A DNA stretch of 64,000 bases from Thermoplasmata archaeon (GCA_021806135.1 JAJZYB010000005.1:1-64000), one strand, 5' to 3'. Positions 50,423 through 60,115 are shown, counted from the stretch's first letter. The notes: a model not told the origin generated them from the sequence alone. Translations and numbers: made by a program.

Positions 50423-51469
50423 ATGGTCCGTCGGGAAGCCTTGACGTACCGTTCGGTGGGCGTCGACCACCAGGCGATCTCCCGGTCCCTCCGGGGCTTC
50501 CTCCGCGCGGTCCGTCCCCCGAGGCCCAGCGGCCACGGGAGGCTCCGCCTCGGTCCGGGACACTTCAGCGGACTGGTCCGGGTGGGAAGAGAGACCCTGG
50601 CGCTGACCACCGACGGAGTGGGGACCAAGGTGCTCCTGGCCGAGCAGCTCGACCGGTGGGAGGAGGTGGGGGAGGACCTCGTGGCGGTGAACGTCAACGA
50701 CCTCTCTGCGGTGGGGGCGCGCCCGCTCGCCCTCCTCGACTACCTGGCGATTCCCCGACCGGAGGAACGGATCCTGCGGGCCATCGGTCGGGGAGTGGGT
50801 CGGGGGCTCCGCCGGGCCCGCTGCGGCCTGGTGGGGGGCGAGACCGCCGTGGTACCCGAGCTCCATCGTGCGCCGGACCTGTCGGGCACGGCGCTGGGGT
50901 ATTTTCCTCCAGGCCGGCCACCGGTGACCGGGGAGCGCATCCGCCCCGGGGATGTGGCCTTGGGCCTTCCCTCCTCCGGTTTCCACGCCAACGGATACAC
51001 CCTCGTCCGCCGGCTCGTCGAGCGGGAGGGCCTTCGCCTGGGATCTCCCCTTCCCGGAGGAGGGGCTCCCCTGGGCCGTCGGCTCTTGGCCCCCAGCCGG
51101 ATCTACACGCCGGCGGTGGAGGCCTTGCTCGCGGAGAAGATCCCGGTGGGCCTCGCCCACGTGACCGGAGGCGGGGTCCGGAACCTCGCCCGGCTGAGGT
51201 CCGGGGTCGGCTTCCTCCTCGAGGGCTGGCCGAAGCCCTCGGGGCTCTTCCGCTGGGTGGCCGACCTCTCCGGTCTCGGGCCGGAGGAACTCTATCAGAC
51301 CTTCAACATGGGGGTGGGATTCGTGGTGGTGGTCCGATCCTCCAGCGTGGACCGGGCCCTCGCGACCCTGGCGCGGGCCGGGGAACCGAAGGTCTGGGTG
51401 CTGGGCAGGGCCGTGGCCACCCCCGGGGTGCACCTCCCGGCCCTGGGCGTCCGGTACGAAGGGTATTGA
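50423..51469 (+). CDS. purM: Phosphoribosylformylglycinamidine cyclo-ligase
   Basis: A 348-residue PurM (AIR synthetase). Start ATG 50423 gives MVRREALTYRSVGVDHQAI, like the family TYxxxGVD. Other motifs: LTTDGVGTKVLLAEQ, VAVNVNDLSAVGARPLALLDYL, GLVGGETAVVPE, GLPSSGFHANGYTLVR, and THVTGGGVRNLARL-type AHVTGGGVRNL. It converts FGAM to AIR with ATP in purine synthesis. Followed 23 nt later by a transporter on the same strand. Confidence 0.95.
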   Translation: MVRREALTYRSVGVDHQAISRSLRGFLRAVRPPRPSGHGRLRLGPGHFSGLVRVGRETLALTTDGVGTKVLLAEQLDRWEEVGEDLVAVNVNDLSAVGARPLALLDYLAIPRPEERILRAIGRGVGRGLRRARCGLVGGETAVVPELHRAPDLSGTALGYFPPGRPPVTGERIRPGDVALGLPSSGFHANGYTLVRRLVEREGLRLGSPLPGGGAPLGRRLLAPSRIYTPAVEALLAEKIPVGLAHVTGGGVRNLARLRSGVGFLLEGWPKPSGLFRWVADLSGLGPEELYQTFNMGVGFVVVVRSSSVDRALATLARAGEPKVWVLGRAVATPGVHLPALGVRYEGY

Positions 51470-51492
51470 GCCGGCGGCCAGGGCCCGGGACG

Positions 51493-52464
51493 ATGGGCGA
51501 TCCTACCGGGGGCACGGGTGGGTCTCCGGTCGCCCGGGGCCGGCGATCCTTCCGTCCAGCGGCCGCCGGGGGGATCACGGCCTCGGTCGGGGCGGCCTTC
51601 CTCTGGGCCACCTACTACGTCTTCCTGCTCCTCCTCCCGGGGGTCAGCCCCCTCGTCCTCACGGTGGTCCCGTTCCTGGTGGGGGCCGTCGGCTTCTTCG
51701 CCCTCCTGGCGGTCCGGGGGCTCCCGCCCCGGGAGTGGCTCGTGGGCTGGGCGCGTCCTGGCACCCTCTTCCGGGGGGGGCTCCTCCTCGCCCTTCAGGT
51801 GGATGTGGTGCTGGCCACCCGACTGACGGGAGCGGTGGACACCTCGCTCGCCACGCTGTTGGGGGACGCCCTGGTCACCCCCCTGCTCGTTTCGGCGAGC
51901 TACGGGACCGGGGGGGAGCGGCTGCGCTGGCGGAGCTTCCAGGCGGGCATCGGGCTCAGCACCGCGGGGGCCGTGCTGGCCATCGTCGGAGGCGGCACGG
52001 TGGCGGGGCTCCGGCCGGAGGGCGCTCTCCTCCTGCTCCCCCTCCCGATCTTCGTGGGCGTCTATTTCGCCTCGGTGGCCCAGAGGGCCCAGGTGGAGCC
52101 GATGCCCCGCCTGGTGGCGCAGGCGAGCGCGACTGCGGCGTTCCTGGGGCTCCCCGTTGGGTTCCTCCTGGGCGGGACCTGGTTCAGCGCGGCCGGGCTG
52201 ACCGCGGGGTCCCTGGGGGTCCTGGGGGTCATGGGGATCACCAGCTTCTTCGTGGCCCCCTGGGCGTACTTCTACGCCGCTTCCCGGCTCTCCCTGGTGG
52301 TCCCGGCGGTGTTGCAGGCCCTCATCCCGGTCTTCACCCTGCTCCTCGTCGTCGCCTTCGCCCTGGGGTCGGTGGACCCGTACGCGTGGGTGGGGGTCCC
52401 CCTCGCCTTCGTGGGAGGGGTCCTGGCGGTCCAGGAGCCTCCCGGGCGGCCCAGGACGGGCTGA
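51493..52464 (+). CDS. EamA/DMT-superfamily transporter
   Basis: A 323-residue polytopic protein with ten hydrophobic segments and two EamA repeats: AAFLWATYYVFLLLLPGVSP, LATLLGDALVTPLLVSASYG at the end of the first repeat; the second has GVYFASVAQRAQVEPMPRLVA and FFVAPWAYFYAASRLSLVVPAVLQALIPVF. Exporters of amino acids or metabolites. Start ATG 51493 follows a cluttered N-terminus that is Gly/Arg-rich. Substrate unknown. Confidence 0.85.
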   Translation: MGDPTGGTGGSPVARGRRSFRPAAAGGITASVGAAFLWATYYVFLLLLPGVSPLVLTVVPFLVGAVGFFALLAVRGLPPREWLVGWARPGTLFRGGLLLALQVDVVLATRLTGAVDTSLATLLGDALVTPLLVSASYGTGGERLRWRSFQAGIGLSTAGAVLAIVGGGTVAGLRPEGALLLLPLPIFVGVYFASVAQRAQVEPMPRLVAQASATAAFLGLPVGFLLGGTWFSAAGLTAGSLGVLGVMGITSFFVAPWAYFYAASRLSLVVPAVLQALIPVFTLLLVVAFALGSVDPYAWVGVPLAFVGGVLAVQEPPGRPRTG

Positions 52465-52468
52465 AGGC

Positions 52469-54925
52469 TCACTCGAGGGTGGTCTGCCGGCCCCGGCGGC
52501 GGGGGCCGGGGGCGGCGTTCAAGAGCCCGGCGGCGGGCGTCTCCGGACCGGCCAGGGGGCGGTCCTCCGCCGCCGGGGCGTCCCGGTCGAGGTGGTCGGA
52601 GAGGGCGGATTGCCGGTTCCCCCCGAGGAGCCGGTCCTCGTTCCAGCCGAAGACCTCGGTGATCCGGGCGAGGGTCTGCGCCATCCGTTCGGCGTAGTAG
52701 GTGTGGTCCGGGTGGCGCTCGGGGGGGAGCGCCCGTCCCTCCACGTACGGTTCGATCTCCTGGGGGGTCTTCCGCGCGTTGGTGACCACCCAGGCCACTT
52801 TCATCCCCGGGAAGACCGGGTAGCCCTCCTTCTTCAATTGCCGGAAGACCCGGAGGAAGGGAAGCGCGTCCCGGGTGCTCTCGTTGTACTCGCTCTCCTC
52901 ACGGACGGTGCGGGCGATCACCAGCCTCTCCACGGGGACCTCCCCGCGCTGGACGGCCTGGACGAGCTCCCGGGCGTGGCGGACGGCTCGCTCCGTGTCG
53001 CCGTCGAGAAGGTCCTCGAAGACCGCGGAGAGCGCCTCGCTCTGGGCATCGAAGGAGTCCGTCCGCCGGGTCTCGTACCCCCGGACCACGGTCTCGCTCC
53101 GGGGCCAGACCTGCCGGGCCACGTAGCGCTTCTTCACTCCGTGGCTGAAGAACGAGGCGTAGACGGACTGGAACTCCAGGGTGACGCCGGCCTTGGAGAA
53201 GGTGCCTGCGATGCGCTCCCCGAAGGCCCGGGCCCCTTCCAGGGAGGGCTCCGGGGACCGGACGAAGATGCTGTCCGTGTCCGAGTACAGGACGTCGGCC
53301 CCTTCCCGGGTCAGGGCCCCGATGACGTCCTGGATCGTCTGGCGGGCGAAGGCGGTGATGGCCGACCCGATCTCCTTGTCCGTGAAACGGTAGAAGGAGC
53401 TCGCCATCACCCCGTAGAAGGAGTTCATCAGGATCTTGACGGCGTTCTGGAGACCATCGTAGTACTGGGATTCCTCCGGGTCCTTCGCCTCCCGCAGGCG
53501 GCGCTTGAGGAGGTCGCGCTCCCCCAGTAGATCCTTCAGGATCTTCGGGATGAGCCCGGGACGGATCGTGGGATCGAGGAACCGGGCCCCCGAGGGGGAG
53601 ACGATGGTCCCCTCCGGGGACAGGGTGCTGAAGCAGATGTTCTTCGAGATGATGAGCGACGGGTACATCGATTTGAAGTCCAGGACGACCACCCAGTGGG
53701 CGAGCTGGGCCTGGATGGCGTGCACGTACCCCCCCTCGATGGGGGTGTCCCGGCCGGCCCGGTGGGTGGGCGGGACCCCGATGTGCGCCTGGTCCGCCGC
53801 CGGGATCAACAACGCATCCACCAGGGTGCTGGTCCGGCCGTTCATCCCCTCCTCCAGGTAGAGGTGGGCCACGGTGGCGAGGTCGGCCGCGCGTTCCGTG
53901 GCCCGGAGCCGGCGGAGGATCTTCAGTGCCAGGAGGGCATCTCGCTCGCAGTACTCCAGTACCCGGTCCTGGTCCCGGGCCCACTCCTCATCCATGTTTC
54001 GGCGGTCCACGTCGGACTTCCCTTCCCCCAGCAGGAGGCGACTGACGAACTCTAAGGTCTCCTGTTTCGGATGCAGGGTCTGGCGCGCCGACCACCAGGC
54101 GTCGGCGATGACCCGGCCGTGGGCCCTCCAGACCCGCTCCCCCACGTCGCTCAGAGGGGCTCGGTCGCGGCCCAACGCGAGCGGAGGGAGCCCGAGGGCC
54201 TCGGCCCGTTCCCCGAGGAGCGGCAGGTCGTACCCGCCGATGTTGTAGCCGGTGATCACGTCCGGGTCCTCGGTGGTGACCCGGGCGACGAAGCCCTCCA
54301 GGATCTCCCGTTCGCTGCCGGCCAGCCGGAACCCCCGGGGTTCTTCGTCCCCCCGCTGGACCACTCCACAGAGGCAGAGGAGGTGGCGGTCCTTCAGCGA
54401 GTTCTCCACGTCGAAGCTGAGGTAGGTGAGCGGTGGCCGGAACGGCTCGACCGGGGCCGGGTCCCCCACCACCCGGATCACCTCCTCGGTGGCGTACCCC
54501 CGGGCCACCGGTCCCGGTTCCGGCTCCCCCTCCACGGCGAGGGTCAGGCTCCGGGCCCGGTCGTAGAGGTAACGATGCGCGAAGGGGATGTCGCAGGCGA
54601 GCACGCTCGCGGGGTCTCCCCGCCGTTCGTAGCGGTGCCGGTACTCCGGCACCCGGAAGGGGTAGCGGATCTCCACCCGGAGCACCTCCCGTTCCCGTCC
54701 GGCGACCAGGAGGCGCTCCGGGGTGAGGGAAAGGACCTCCGGGTCCCGGGAGAGCTCCTCCCGGGCCTGCTCGGTGGGCTCGGTGATCTGGAAGTAGGGG
54801 TGAAAGTCGTAGATCCGGGCGGTGACGGAACGGCCCGACGAGCTCCGGCCGTAGAGCTCCACGACCACGGTGTCCTCCTCACGACGGTACGAACCGCCCA
54901 GGAGGAAGAGCGAGTAGCGGCCCAC
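52469..54925 (-). CDS. polB: Family-B DNA polymerase (replicative)
   Basis: An 818-residue replicative/repair polymerase with 3'-5' exonuclease. Exo I LSFDVENS, Exo II TGYNIGGYDLPLL, Exo III EYCERDALLALK; polymerase motif A DFKSMYPSLI, motif B KILMNSFYGVM, and motif C YSDTDSIF. The uracil-sensing N-terminal region is present. The C-terminus ends QTTLE, a PIP-like sequence lacking the usual terminal aromatics, so PCNA contact may be weaker. A TTATAG (54948-54953, on the opposite sense CTATAA) is about 24-29 nt before ATG, inside udg. Confidence 0.96.
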   Translation of the reverse strand: MGRYSLFLLGGSYRREEDTVVVELYGRSSSGRSVTARIYDFHPYFQITEPTEQAREELSRDPEVLSLTPERLLVAGREREVLRVEIRYPFRVPEYRHRYERRGDPASVLACDIPFAHRYLYDRARSLTLAVEGEPEPGPVARGYATEEVIRVVGDPAPVEPFRPPLTYLSFDVENSLKDRHLLCLCGVVQRGDEEPRGFRLAGSEREILEGFVARVTTEDPDVITGYNIGGYDLPLLGERAEALGLPPLALGRDRAPLSDVGERVWRAHGRVIADAWWSARQTLHPKQETLEFVSRLLLGEGKSDVDRRNMDEEWARDQDRVLEYCERDALLALKILRRLRATERAADLATVAHLYLEEGMNGRTSTLVDALLIPAADQAHIGVPPTHRAGRDTPIEGGYVHAIQAQLAHWVVVLDFKSMYPSLIISKNICFSTLSPEGTIVSPSGARFLDPTIRPGLIPKILKDLLGERDLLKRRLREAKDPEESQYYDGLQNAVKILMNSFYGVMASSFYRFTDKEIGSAITAFARQTIQDVIGALTREGADVLYSDTDSIFVRSPEPSLEGARAFGERIAGTFSKAGVTLEFQSVYASFFSHGVKKRYVARQVWPRSETVVRGYETRRTDSFDAQSEALSAVFEDLLDGDTERAVRHARELVQAVQRGEVPVERLVIARTVREESEYNESTRDALPFLRVFRQLKKEGYPVFPGMKVAWVVTNARKTPQEIEPYVEGRALPPERHPDHTYYAERMAQTLARITEVFGWNEDRLLGGNRQSALSDHLDRDAPAAEDRPLAGPETPAAGLLNAAPGPRRRGRQTTLE

Positions 54926-54931
54926 GGCGCG

Positions 54932-55525
54932 TCAGCCGGCCGGGCGATTATAGGGTTTCTTCACCCGTAGCTTCCCGGAGGGAGTGGGGTCCCCCGGAGC
55001 AGGGACGCGGGGAGGCAGGGACGGGAGACCGGCCCGGAGGGCCTCCCAATCCCGGTCCCATCGGAGGGAGAAGCGGCGGGAGCGCAAGGTGGCCGCGGGG
55101 TGGAGCAGGGCGAAGACCGGTTTGTCCTCCCAGGCGAACCAGCGCCCGGCGGCCTCCCAGGGCCGGGGGGCGCCGGGGATCAGGGCCCTCAACGCAGTCC
55201 CTCCCAGCGTGGCCAGCAGGGGGGGGTCGAGGGTTCGGATCTTCTGCTCCAGCCAGTCGTGGCAGGCCTCGAGGGCCCACGGGGGAAGTCGGTTCCCGGG
55301 GGGATGGCACATCACGGCGTTCGTGATCCCCACCTGGTCCCGGGGCCAGGGGCTCTCCGCCAGCGCGGCCTCGAGGATCCGGCCGGACCGCCCCACGAAG
55401 GGTTCCCCCCGGGCATCCTCCTCCTTTCCCGGAGCCTCCCCGATGAGGAGGAGCCGGGGGTTCACGGGGCCCCTGTAGACCACCACCTGGGTCCGGCTCT
55501 GGGCGAGGCGACAGCGGGTACAGGT
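54932..55525 (-). CDS. udg: Family-4/5 uracil-DNA glycosylase (start codon unclear)
   Basis: A Fe-S uracil-DNA glycosylase removing uracil from DNA. Motifs: LLIGEAPGKEEDARGEPFVGRSG, NAVMCHPPGNRLP, the distal C in ALEACHDWL and LLHPAATLRS. The first two cluster cysteines (TCTRCRLAQSRTQ, 55511-55525) lie upstream of the first ATG/GTG/TTG in frame (GTG 55486). In this frame no such codon occurs upstream until a stop at 55730-55732, so the real start is not identified; the coordinates given begin at the codon before the first cysteine. It follows doxX and precedes polB by 6 nt. Confidence 0.85.
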   Translation of the reverse strand, partial: TCTRCRLAQSRTQVVVYRGPVNPRLLLIGEAPGKEEDARGEPFVGRSGRILEAALAESPWPRDQVGITNAVMCHPPGNRLPPWALEACHDWLEQKIRTLDPPLLATLGGTALRALIPGAPRPWEAAGRWFAWEDKPVFALLHPAATLRSRRFSLRWDRDWEALRAGLPSLPPRVPAPGDPTPSGKLRVKKPYNRPAG

Positions 55526-55598
55526 CCGGAGCGAACTCCAGAAGGCGAGGGGAGGGGGGAGCGCGCCGGGAGTTCCGGCCCGCGCGGCCCGTTCGGCC

Positions 55599-56180
55599 TT
55601 AGCCGACGTGGGGGGCCTCCGGCGGGGGGAGAGCCCGGGGCCTAATCTCCGCCACCCGGGCCCACCCCGGCCACCGTTGCTCCAGCCGGTGATCCAGCGT
55701 GTAGCGGCTGGGCCCGTAGGTGGCGTTGATCAACATGAGGGCCAGGAAGAAGAGGGCGTAGACGATGCCGGTCCCGATGTCGGTGGCCCCGGGCCCGTAG
55801 GGGCCGCCGAACCCCTCGGGGACCGCCCAGATGAACAGGCTCAGGAGGAAGCCGCCCCCGTAGGCCACCTTCCGCATGAACCCGAAGATCAGCGCGAAGG
55901 CGAGGGCAAGCTCCAGCGTCCCGGTCGTGTACACGAGGAGGGCGGCGTTGCTCTGAGCCTGCCCGGCCCAGAACGAGAACCAGGGGGCGAGCCAGGCCGG
56001 CTGCCCCCGGCCGGCGTCGGTGACCATCCCGGGAAAGAGGGAAACGAGTCCCGGCTGGAACTTGAGCGCCCCGTCGATGCCCCAGAAGACCCCGAACATC
56101 ACGGTGAGGAGGCGCTTCAGGACGTGGGCGTTCCGTACCAGCCAGCTGTCCAGATGTTCCTGGGCCCGCACGACGGTCAT
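55599..56180 (-). CDS. DoxX-family membrane protein
   Basis: A 193-residue membrane protein with four TM helices (FGVFWGIDGALKFQPGL, LLVYTTGTLELALAFALIFGF, YGGGFLLSLFIWAVPEGFGGPYG, IVYALFFLALMLINATYGPSRYTLD). The family includes thiosulfate:quinone oxidoreductase subunit DoxD but also uncharacterised redox-linked membrane proteins. TATA-like CTAAAG about 26-32 nt before the ATG (56206-56212). Confidence 0.85.
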   Translation of the reverse strand: MTVVRAQEHLDSWLVRNAHVLKRLLTVMFGVFWGIDGALKFQPGLVSLFPGMVTDAGRGQPAWLAPWFSFWAGQAQSNAALLVYTTGTLELALAFALIFGFMRKVAYGGGFLLSLFIWAVPEGFGGPYGPGATDIGTGIVYALFFLALMLINATYGPSRYTLDHRLEQRWPGWARVAEIRPRALPPPEAPHVG

Positions 56181-56262
56181 GGTCCACCGGGGATGTCCCC
56201 CCGGGCTTTAGGGAGTTGCCTTGGGTGGTTCGGGCGGCGCCTCCCGGGAGGAAAGCCCCCCC

Positions 56263-56550
56263 TCACCATCCATCCGATGAGCGGTCCGTCACGTCGACCG
56301 TGTCCGACAGGGTGTTGAGCTGCTCCCGGAAACGGAGTGCGTGGACGAGGACGAGGACCCCCACGGCAAAGATCCCGAGGCCCCAGAAGATGTCCAACGC
56401 CGAGAGGCCGGACCCGGTGGCGAGAAGACCGAGGATGCCACCGCCCGCCACGAAGAGCCCGTAGAGGAGCAAGGCGGCCGCCGCCAGGAGGCCCAGGTCC
56501 AGGATGATCCGGCCCTGGGCGGACCGGAACGCGTCATCCTCCCAGTCCAT
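56263..56550 (-). CDS. Small membrane protein, 95 aa
   Basis: From ATG 56550: an acidic start MDWEDDAFRSAQ, TM1 IILDLGLLAAAALLLYGLFVAGGGIL, then TM2 ALDIFWGLGIFAVGVLVLVHALRF, and a polar Asp/Ser-rich C-terminus. A TATA box GAAATATG (minus) is about 20-28 nt upstream. Unrecognised. It lies between doxX and the giant surface proteins. Confidence 0.75.
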   Translation of the reverse strand: MDWEDDAFRSAQGRIILDLGLLAAAALLLYGLFVAGGGILGLLATGSGLSALDIFWGLGIFAVGVLVLVHALRFREQLNTLSDTVDVTDRSSDGW

Positions 56551-56745
56551 GGGGTGAGGGCAAGGGAAGGGCCATATTTCAATCCCGGCGAGGCCCCGTG
56601 GATGGGCACGTGGACCCGGCCCGTGCCGTGGGCGACGCCCGGGGGACCCGGCGGGGCCGGAGCACCCTTGGTGACCACCTCCTGGGACGCTCTCCCCGAG
56701 CGGTCCAGGATCCAGGTCCGGTCGCAGGGAGCGAGGGGGCCGTGC

Positions 56746-59700
56746 TCAGGGCCTCGCGGGTCCGTCCGCTCCCGTTCCCTCGGTCGGGCGCCTCTTCCGG
56801 CGGCGGTGCCAGGCGAAGAGGACCAGGCCGACGATGGCCAGGGGCGGGAGGATCAGGTAGAGGGCCTCCAGCGCCGGGGGACCGAAGACCGGCGAAGTTC
56901 CCGGGCTCGGCGCGGGGGTCAGGGAGATCGCGACCGCCGTGCTCTTCCCGGCCAGGACGGTGACCAGCGTCTGGTAGGGGACGTAACCGGCCACGCTCGC
57001 GTTCAGCGGGTACCGACCCGGTGGGAGGGAGAGATTGAACGCCCCGTCGACGGAGACGTTCGCGACACGGCCCCCGACCACGATCAGCGCGTTGGGCGGG
57101 GTGACCGTTCCCACCACGTAGCCCGCCGGCGGTGGGGCGGGGGAGAAGGTGGCGGTCTCGTTCACCGGCTGGGAGAGCGTGAGGTTGGACGGATCGGCGG
57201 GCCCGGAATAGGAGCCGACTCCCGTTCCCAACCAACCGGAGAAGACGAAGGTGGGCAGGGGAGCGGCCTGGAGCTCCACCAGGGTTCCCGCGGTGAACCA
57301 CCCGCTGGGGGGGGAGGTCGTCCCTCTCGTGCCGTTCCCAGCACTCACGGTGAGATAGGCCTGGAGGTCGTAGGCCACGTTGACCGTGACCGGTTGGCCG
57401 GTGACCGTCACGGTCCCGGTGGGAGCCGCCGCTTGGTAGCGGAGCCCCGGAGCATTAGGATGGACCTCCTGGGCCGACGCGTAGGCATACGTGCCGTTCG
57501 TCAGGGAGAACGTCAGCGTGTAGGTGGTGGAGCTCAGGGTGGTCCCGGAGACGTTCACGGACCAGAGAGTCCCGGCGGGGATGCCCGTCTCCTGGAAGGT
57601 GAGGTCGTAGGTGAGCGCGGGGGCGAAGGTCGCCACCTCCTCCAGCGGTGCCCCCAAGGTCAAGGTCTCTGGATTGTTCGGGCCGCGGTAGCCCGTGGCG
57701 TTGGGGCTGGTCCACCCGGTGAACCGGTACCCTGAGGACGGGTAGGCTTGGAGGGTGACCGGGGTGCTGGACCCGTACCAGCCGTTCGAGGGAGTGGCGT
57801 GGCCGTCCGAGGTGGGAGCGCTGCTCACCATGAGCAGGTACTGAGCCGTGAAGGGCTCCGGGACCGAGACCGGCCGCGCGCCCACCGTGAGCGTTCCAGA
57901 GGCCTGGGGGGTCAGGTAGCGGACCCCCGGGCCCCCGCTCAGCGGGCTCGCCACGCGGTAGGAGTACGTTCCCGCGGTGACGTTGAACGTGATGTTCTGG
58001 CCCCGGGCAGTGCCCGCGGTCCCGTCAAAGACCACGGACCAGGGGGTCCCGAGGGGAAGCCCCTGCTCGAGGAAGGAGACGGGCTCCTTCGCAGGGACAA
58101 ACGTCGCCGTGGCCGATCCCGGGCCGGAGACGATGACCGTCATGGGGTCGGAGGAGGGGGAAGGGCAGAGGGAGGTGGGAGCGCAGACCCAACCGGCAAA
58201 GGCATCGCCCGGACCCGGTGTGGCCGTGAGCGTGACCGACTCGCTCGCGTTCTCCCAGAGGGTCCCGGCGGGGGATACCGTGCCCCCGGTGGCGGGGGAG
58301 CCCGAGACGTTGAGTTGGTACTGGGTCAAGTACGGGACCGGCTTCGAAAGGTGGGACGAGCCCACCCGCACGGTCCCTGAGGTCGGATAGGTGGCGTACC
58401 GGACGCCGCTCGAACCGGGAACCGGGCTTTCCAGCAGGTAAGGGTACGAACCGGTGGTGACGTTGAACGTGATGTTCCTCCCGCTGGCGGAGCCGGTGAT
58501 GCCGCTGAGGTCCACGGTCCACGAACTGCCGGTGGGGAGCCCATTCTCCAGGAAGCTCACGGGGACCGTGGGCAGGCCCGGGCAGGTGAGGACGATCCCC
58601 ACCGTCTCGTTCACCATGGTCCTGAGGTAGAGCCCACGGGAGGCGCTCTGGCAGCCCGGGGCGCTCGCGTTGATCCAGTAGTCTCCCTCCAGGTATTGTC
58701 CGGAATAGGTCCCGGTCGAGGACGAGGGAAGGGGGTTCACGGTGGCGAGGGGGTTCACCTCCACTTGGGCGTTGGACGGGGCCACCGTCACGTTCAACCA
58801 CGCCCACGGGGCCTTCACCAGATGGGCCACCGCGAGGCCGTTCGGTTGGGTGACCCCCGGGAACTCGTACTCGTTCCCGTAGTCGTGCGTGCTGTTGGCC
58901 ACATCGGTGGCACCGAAAGTCAGCGAATAGTTCCCCGCCCGGTACTGGTACCAGGGGTACAGGCAGTTCTTGGAGGTGGAGAAGGAGGGGGCGGGGCAGG
59001 TGCTTCCCACCGGGGAGGTGCTGGCGTTCACCTCGGCCTCCCCTTCCTGGGAGGAGCTGTAGTACATCTTCAGGGGGAATCCCGCGGTCGCGCCGGTACC
59101 CAGGACCGGAAGCCCGAGCTCCATCTGCCCCATCTTGCCCCAGCGCCCGGGCCAGTAGCTGTCGCAGGCCAGGTCCCCGGGGGTGCAGCCCCCGTCGCTG
59201 TTGTCCACCGGGATGCTCGGGTTCAGGGAGTGTCCGATCTCATAGGCAAAGGCGATGGCCCCCGGCCCGCTCGCCCCCCAGTCCAGGATGTTCCCGAGGG
59301 TGGCCCGCGCGTAGTAGGGGCCGAGCCCCACGTGGCGTGTGGAGTTCTCCAAGGCGATGCTCCCGTTCTGGCCCGAGGTGGTGTCCACGACGTTAAGGTG
59401 CCAGGGCGCCGTCGGCGCGACTCCCGTGTAGTTCACGAAGAGGTGGTCGCCGGAGTGCATGACCAGGATGGAATCGGTCAGCCCATAGACGTCCAACGGG
59501 GAGGGGTTGGCGGCGTTCTCCTCGGCTCCCGAGTAGATCCCCCAGACCACCGCGCAGGCGAACCAGTCGTTGGTTCCCGAGGTCCAGGCCTCGTTGAAGG
59601 CCCCGTTGGCCAGGCAGTCCTTCGAACCGCTATTGGTCCCGGTGTGGGCCGGTGGGGCCGGATAGAACTGGAATTCAAGGAACGCCTGTCCGTCCAGGCT

Positions 59701-60087
59701 GAGCGGATCGTTGACCGTTCCGCCGAACCAGATGGTGGCGTAGAAGTCTCCCTGGCTGTAGGCGGTGTTGCTGGATGGGAGGGTGATCTGGAAGCTGGCG
59801 TTCCGGCCCGAGCCCGGGGCGTTCGAAAGGTAGGAGATGGTCGGCTCGTCGTGCCCGTAGCAATACGAAGGTTCGTACCAGGCCGTGATGTTCTGGTCCC
59901 AGTACATCCCGTCGCACTGGAGGGTCCCGTTGCCGCCGGACTGAAGGGGGGCAGATCTCGCGGAAGGGGGAGCGGCTGGGGTCACTCCGACGGCGCTCGC
60001 GGGAAGCCCCAGGCCGGCCAAAAGGCCCGCGACCACGACCACGACCAAGAGATCCGAGGGGATGTGTCGGGGCGGCGAGCCGACCAT
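56746..60087 (-). CDS. Large secreted cell-surface protein with three InlB-like modules and PEGA domain
   Basis: A 1113-residue exported protein. N-terminal signal sequence (LLVVVVVAGLLAGLGLPASAVG), an N-terminal ~450-residue domain with disulfide-capable cysteines and many Asn-X-Ser/Thr sites that I do not recognise, then three tandem ~160-residue modules (starting near residues 504, 667 and 827): PVSFLENGLPTGSSWTV..., with VSFLEQGLPLGTPWSVVF and DLTFQETGIPAGTLWSV as the other copies, each ending in a divergent InlB-type GW repeat. A PEGA-like domain follows (about 989-1055; VVGTVTPPNALIVVGGRVANVSVDG) and a C-terminal TM with basic RRRKRR anchor. Likely surface adhesin or enzyme. TATA at 60116-60122, 29 nt upstream. 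Confidence 0.85.
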   Translation of the reverse strand: MVGSPPRHIPSDLLVVVVVAGLLAGLGLPASAVGVTPAAPPSARSAPLQSGGNGTLQCDGMYWDQNITAWYEPSYCYGHDEPTISYLSNAPGSGRNASFQITLPSSNTAYSQGDFYATIWFGGTVNDPLSLDGQAFLEFQFYPAPPAHTGTNSGSKDCLANGAFNEAWTSGTNDWFACAVVWGIYSGAEENAANPSPLDVYGLTDSILVMHSGDHLFVNYTGVAPTAPWHLNVVDTTSGQNGSIALENSTRHVGLGPYYARATLGNILDWGASGPGAIAFAYEIGHSLNPSIPVDNSDGGCTPGDLACDSYWPGRWGKMGQMELGLPVLGTGATAGFPLKMYYSSSQEGEAEVNASTSPVGSTCPAPSFSTSKNCLYPWYQYRAGNYSLTFGATDVANSTHDYGNEYEFPGVTQPNGLAVAHLVKAPWAWLNVTVAPSNAQVEVNPLATVNPLPSSSTGTYSGQYLEGDYWINASAPGCQSASRGLYLRTMVNETVGIVLTCPGLPTVPVSFLENGLPTGSSWTVDLSGITGSASGRNITFNVTTGSYPYLLESPVPGSSGVRYATYPTSGTVRVGSSHLSKPVPYLTQYQLNVSGSPATGGTVSPAGTLWENASESVTLTATPGPGDAFAGWVCAPTSLCPSPSSDPMTVIVSGPGSATATFVPAKEPVSFLEQGLPLGTPWSVVFDGTAGTARGQNITFNVTAGTYSYRVASPLSGGPGVRYLTPQASGTLTVGARPVSVPEPFTAQYLLMVSSAPTSDGHATPSNGWYGSSTPVTLQAYPSSGYRFTGWTSPNATGYRGPNNPETLTLGAPLEEVATFAPALTYDLTFQETGIPAGTLWSVNVSGTTLSSTTYTLTFSLTNGTYAYASAQEVHPNAPGLRYQAAAPTGTVTVTGQPVTVNVAYDLQAYLTVSAGNGTRGTTSPPSGWFTAGTLVELQAAPLPTFVFSGWLGTGVGSYSGPADPSNLTLSQPVNETATFSPAPPPAGYVVGTVTPPNALIVVGGRVANVSVDGAFNLSLPPGRYPLNASVAGYVPYQTLVTVLAGKSTAVAISLTPAPSPGTSPVFGPPALEALYLILPPLAIVGLVLFAWHRRRKRRPTEGTGADGPARP

Positions 60088-60115
60088 GAAGGAGGTCTCC
60101 CGACCTCCTCCCTGG

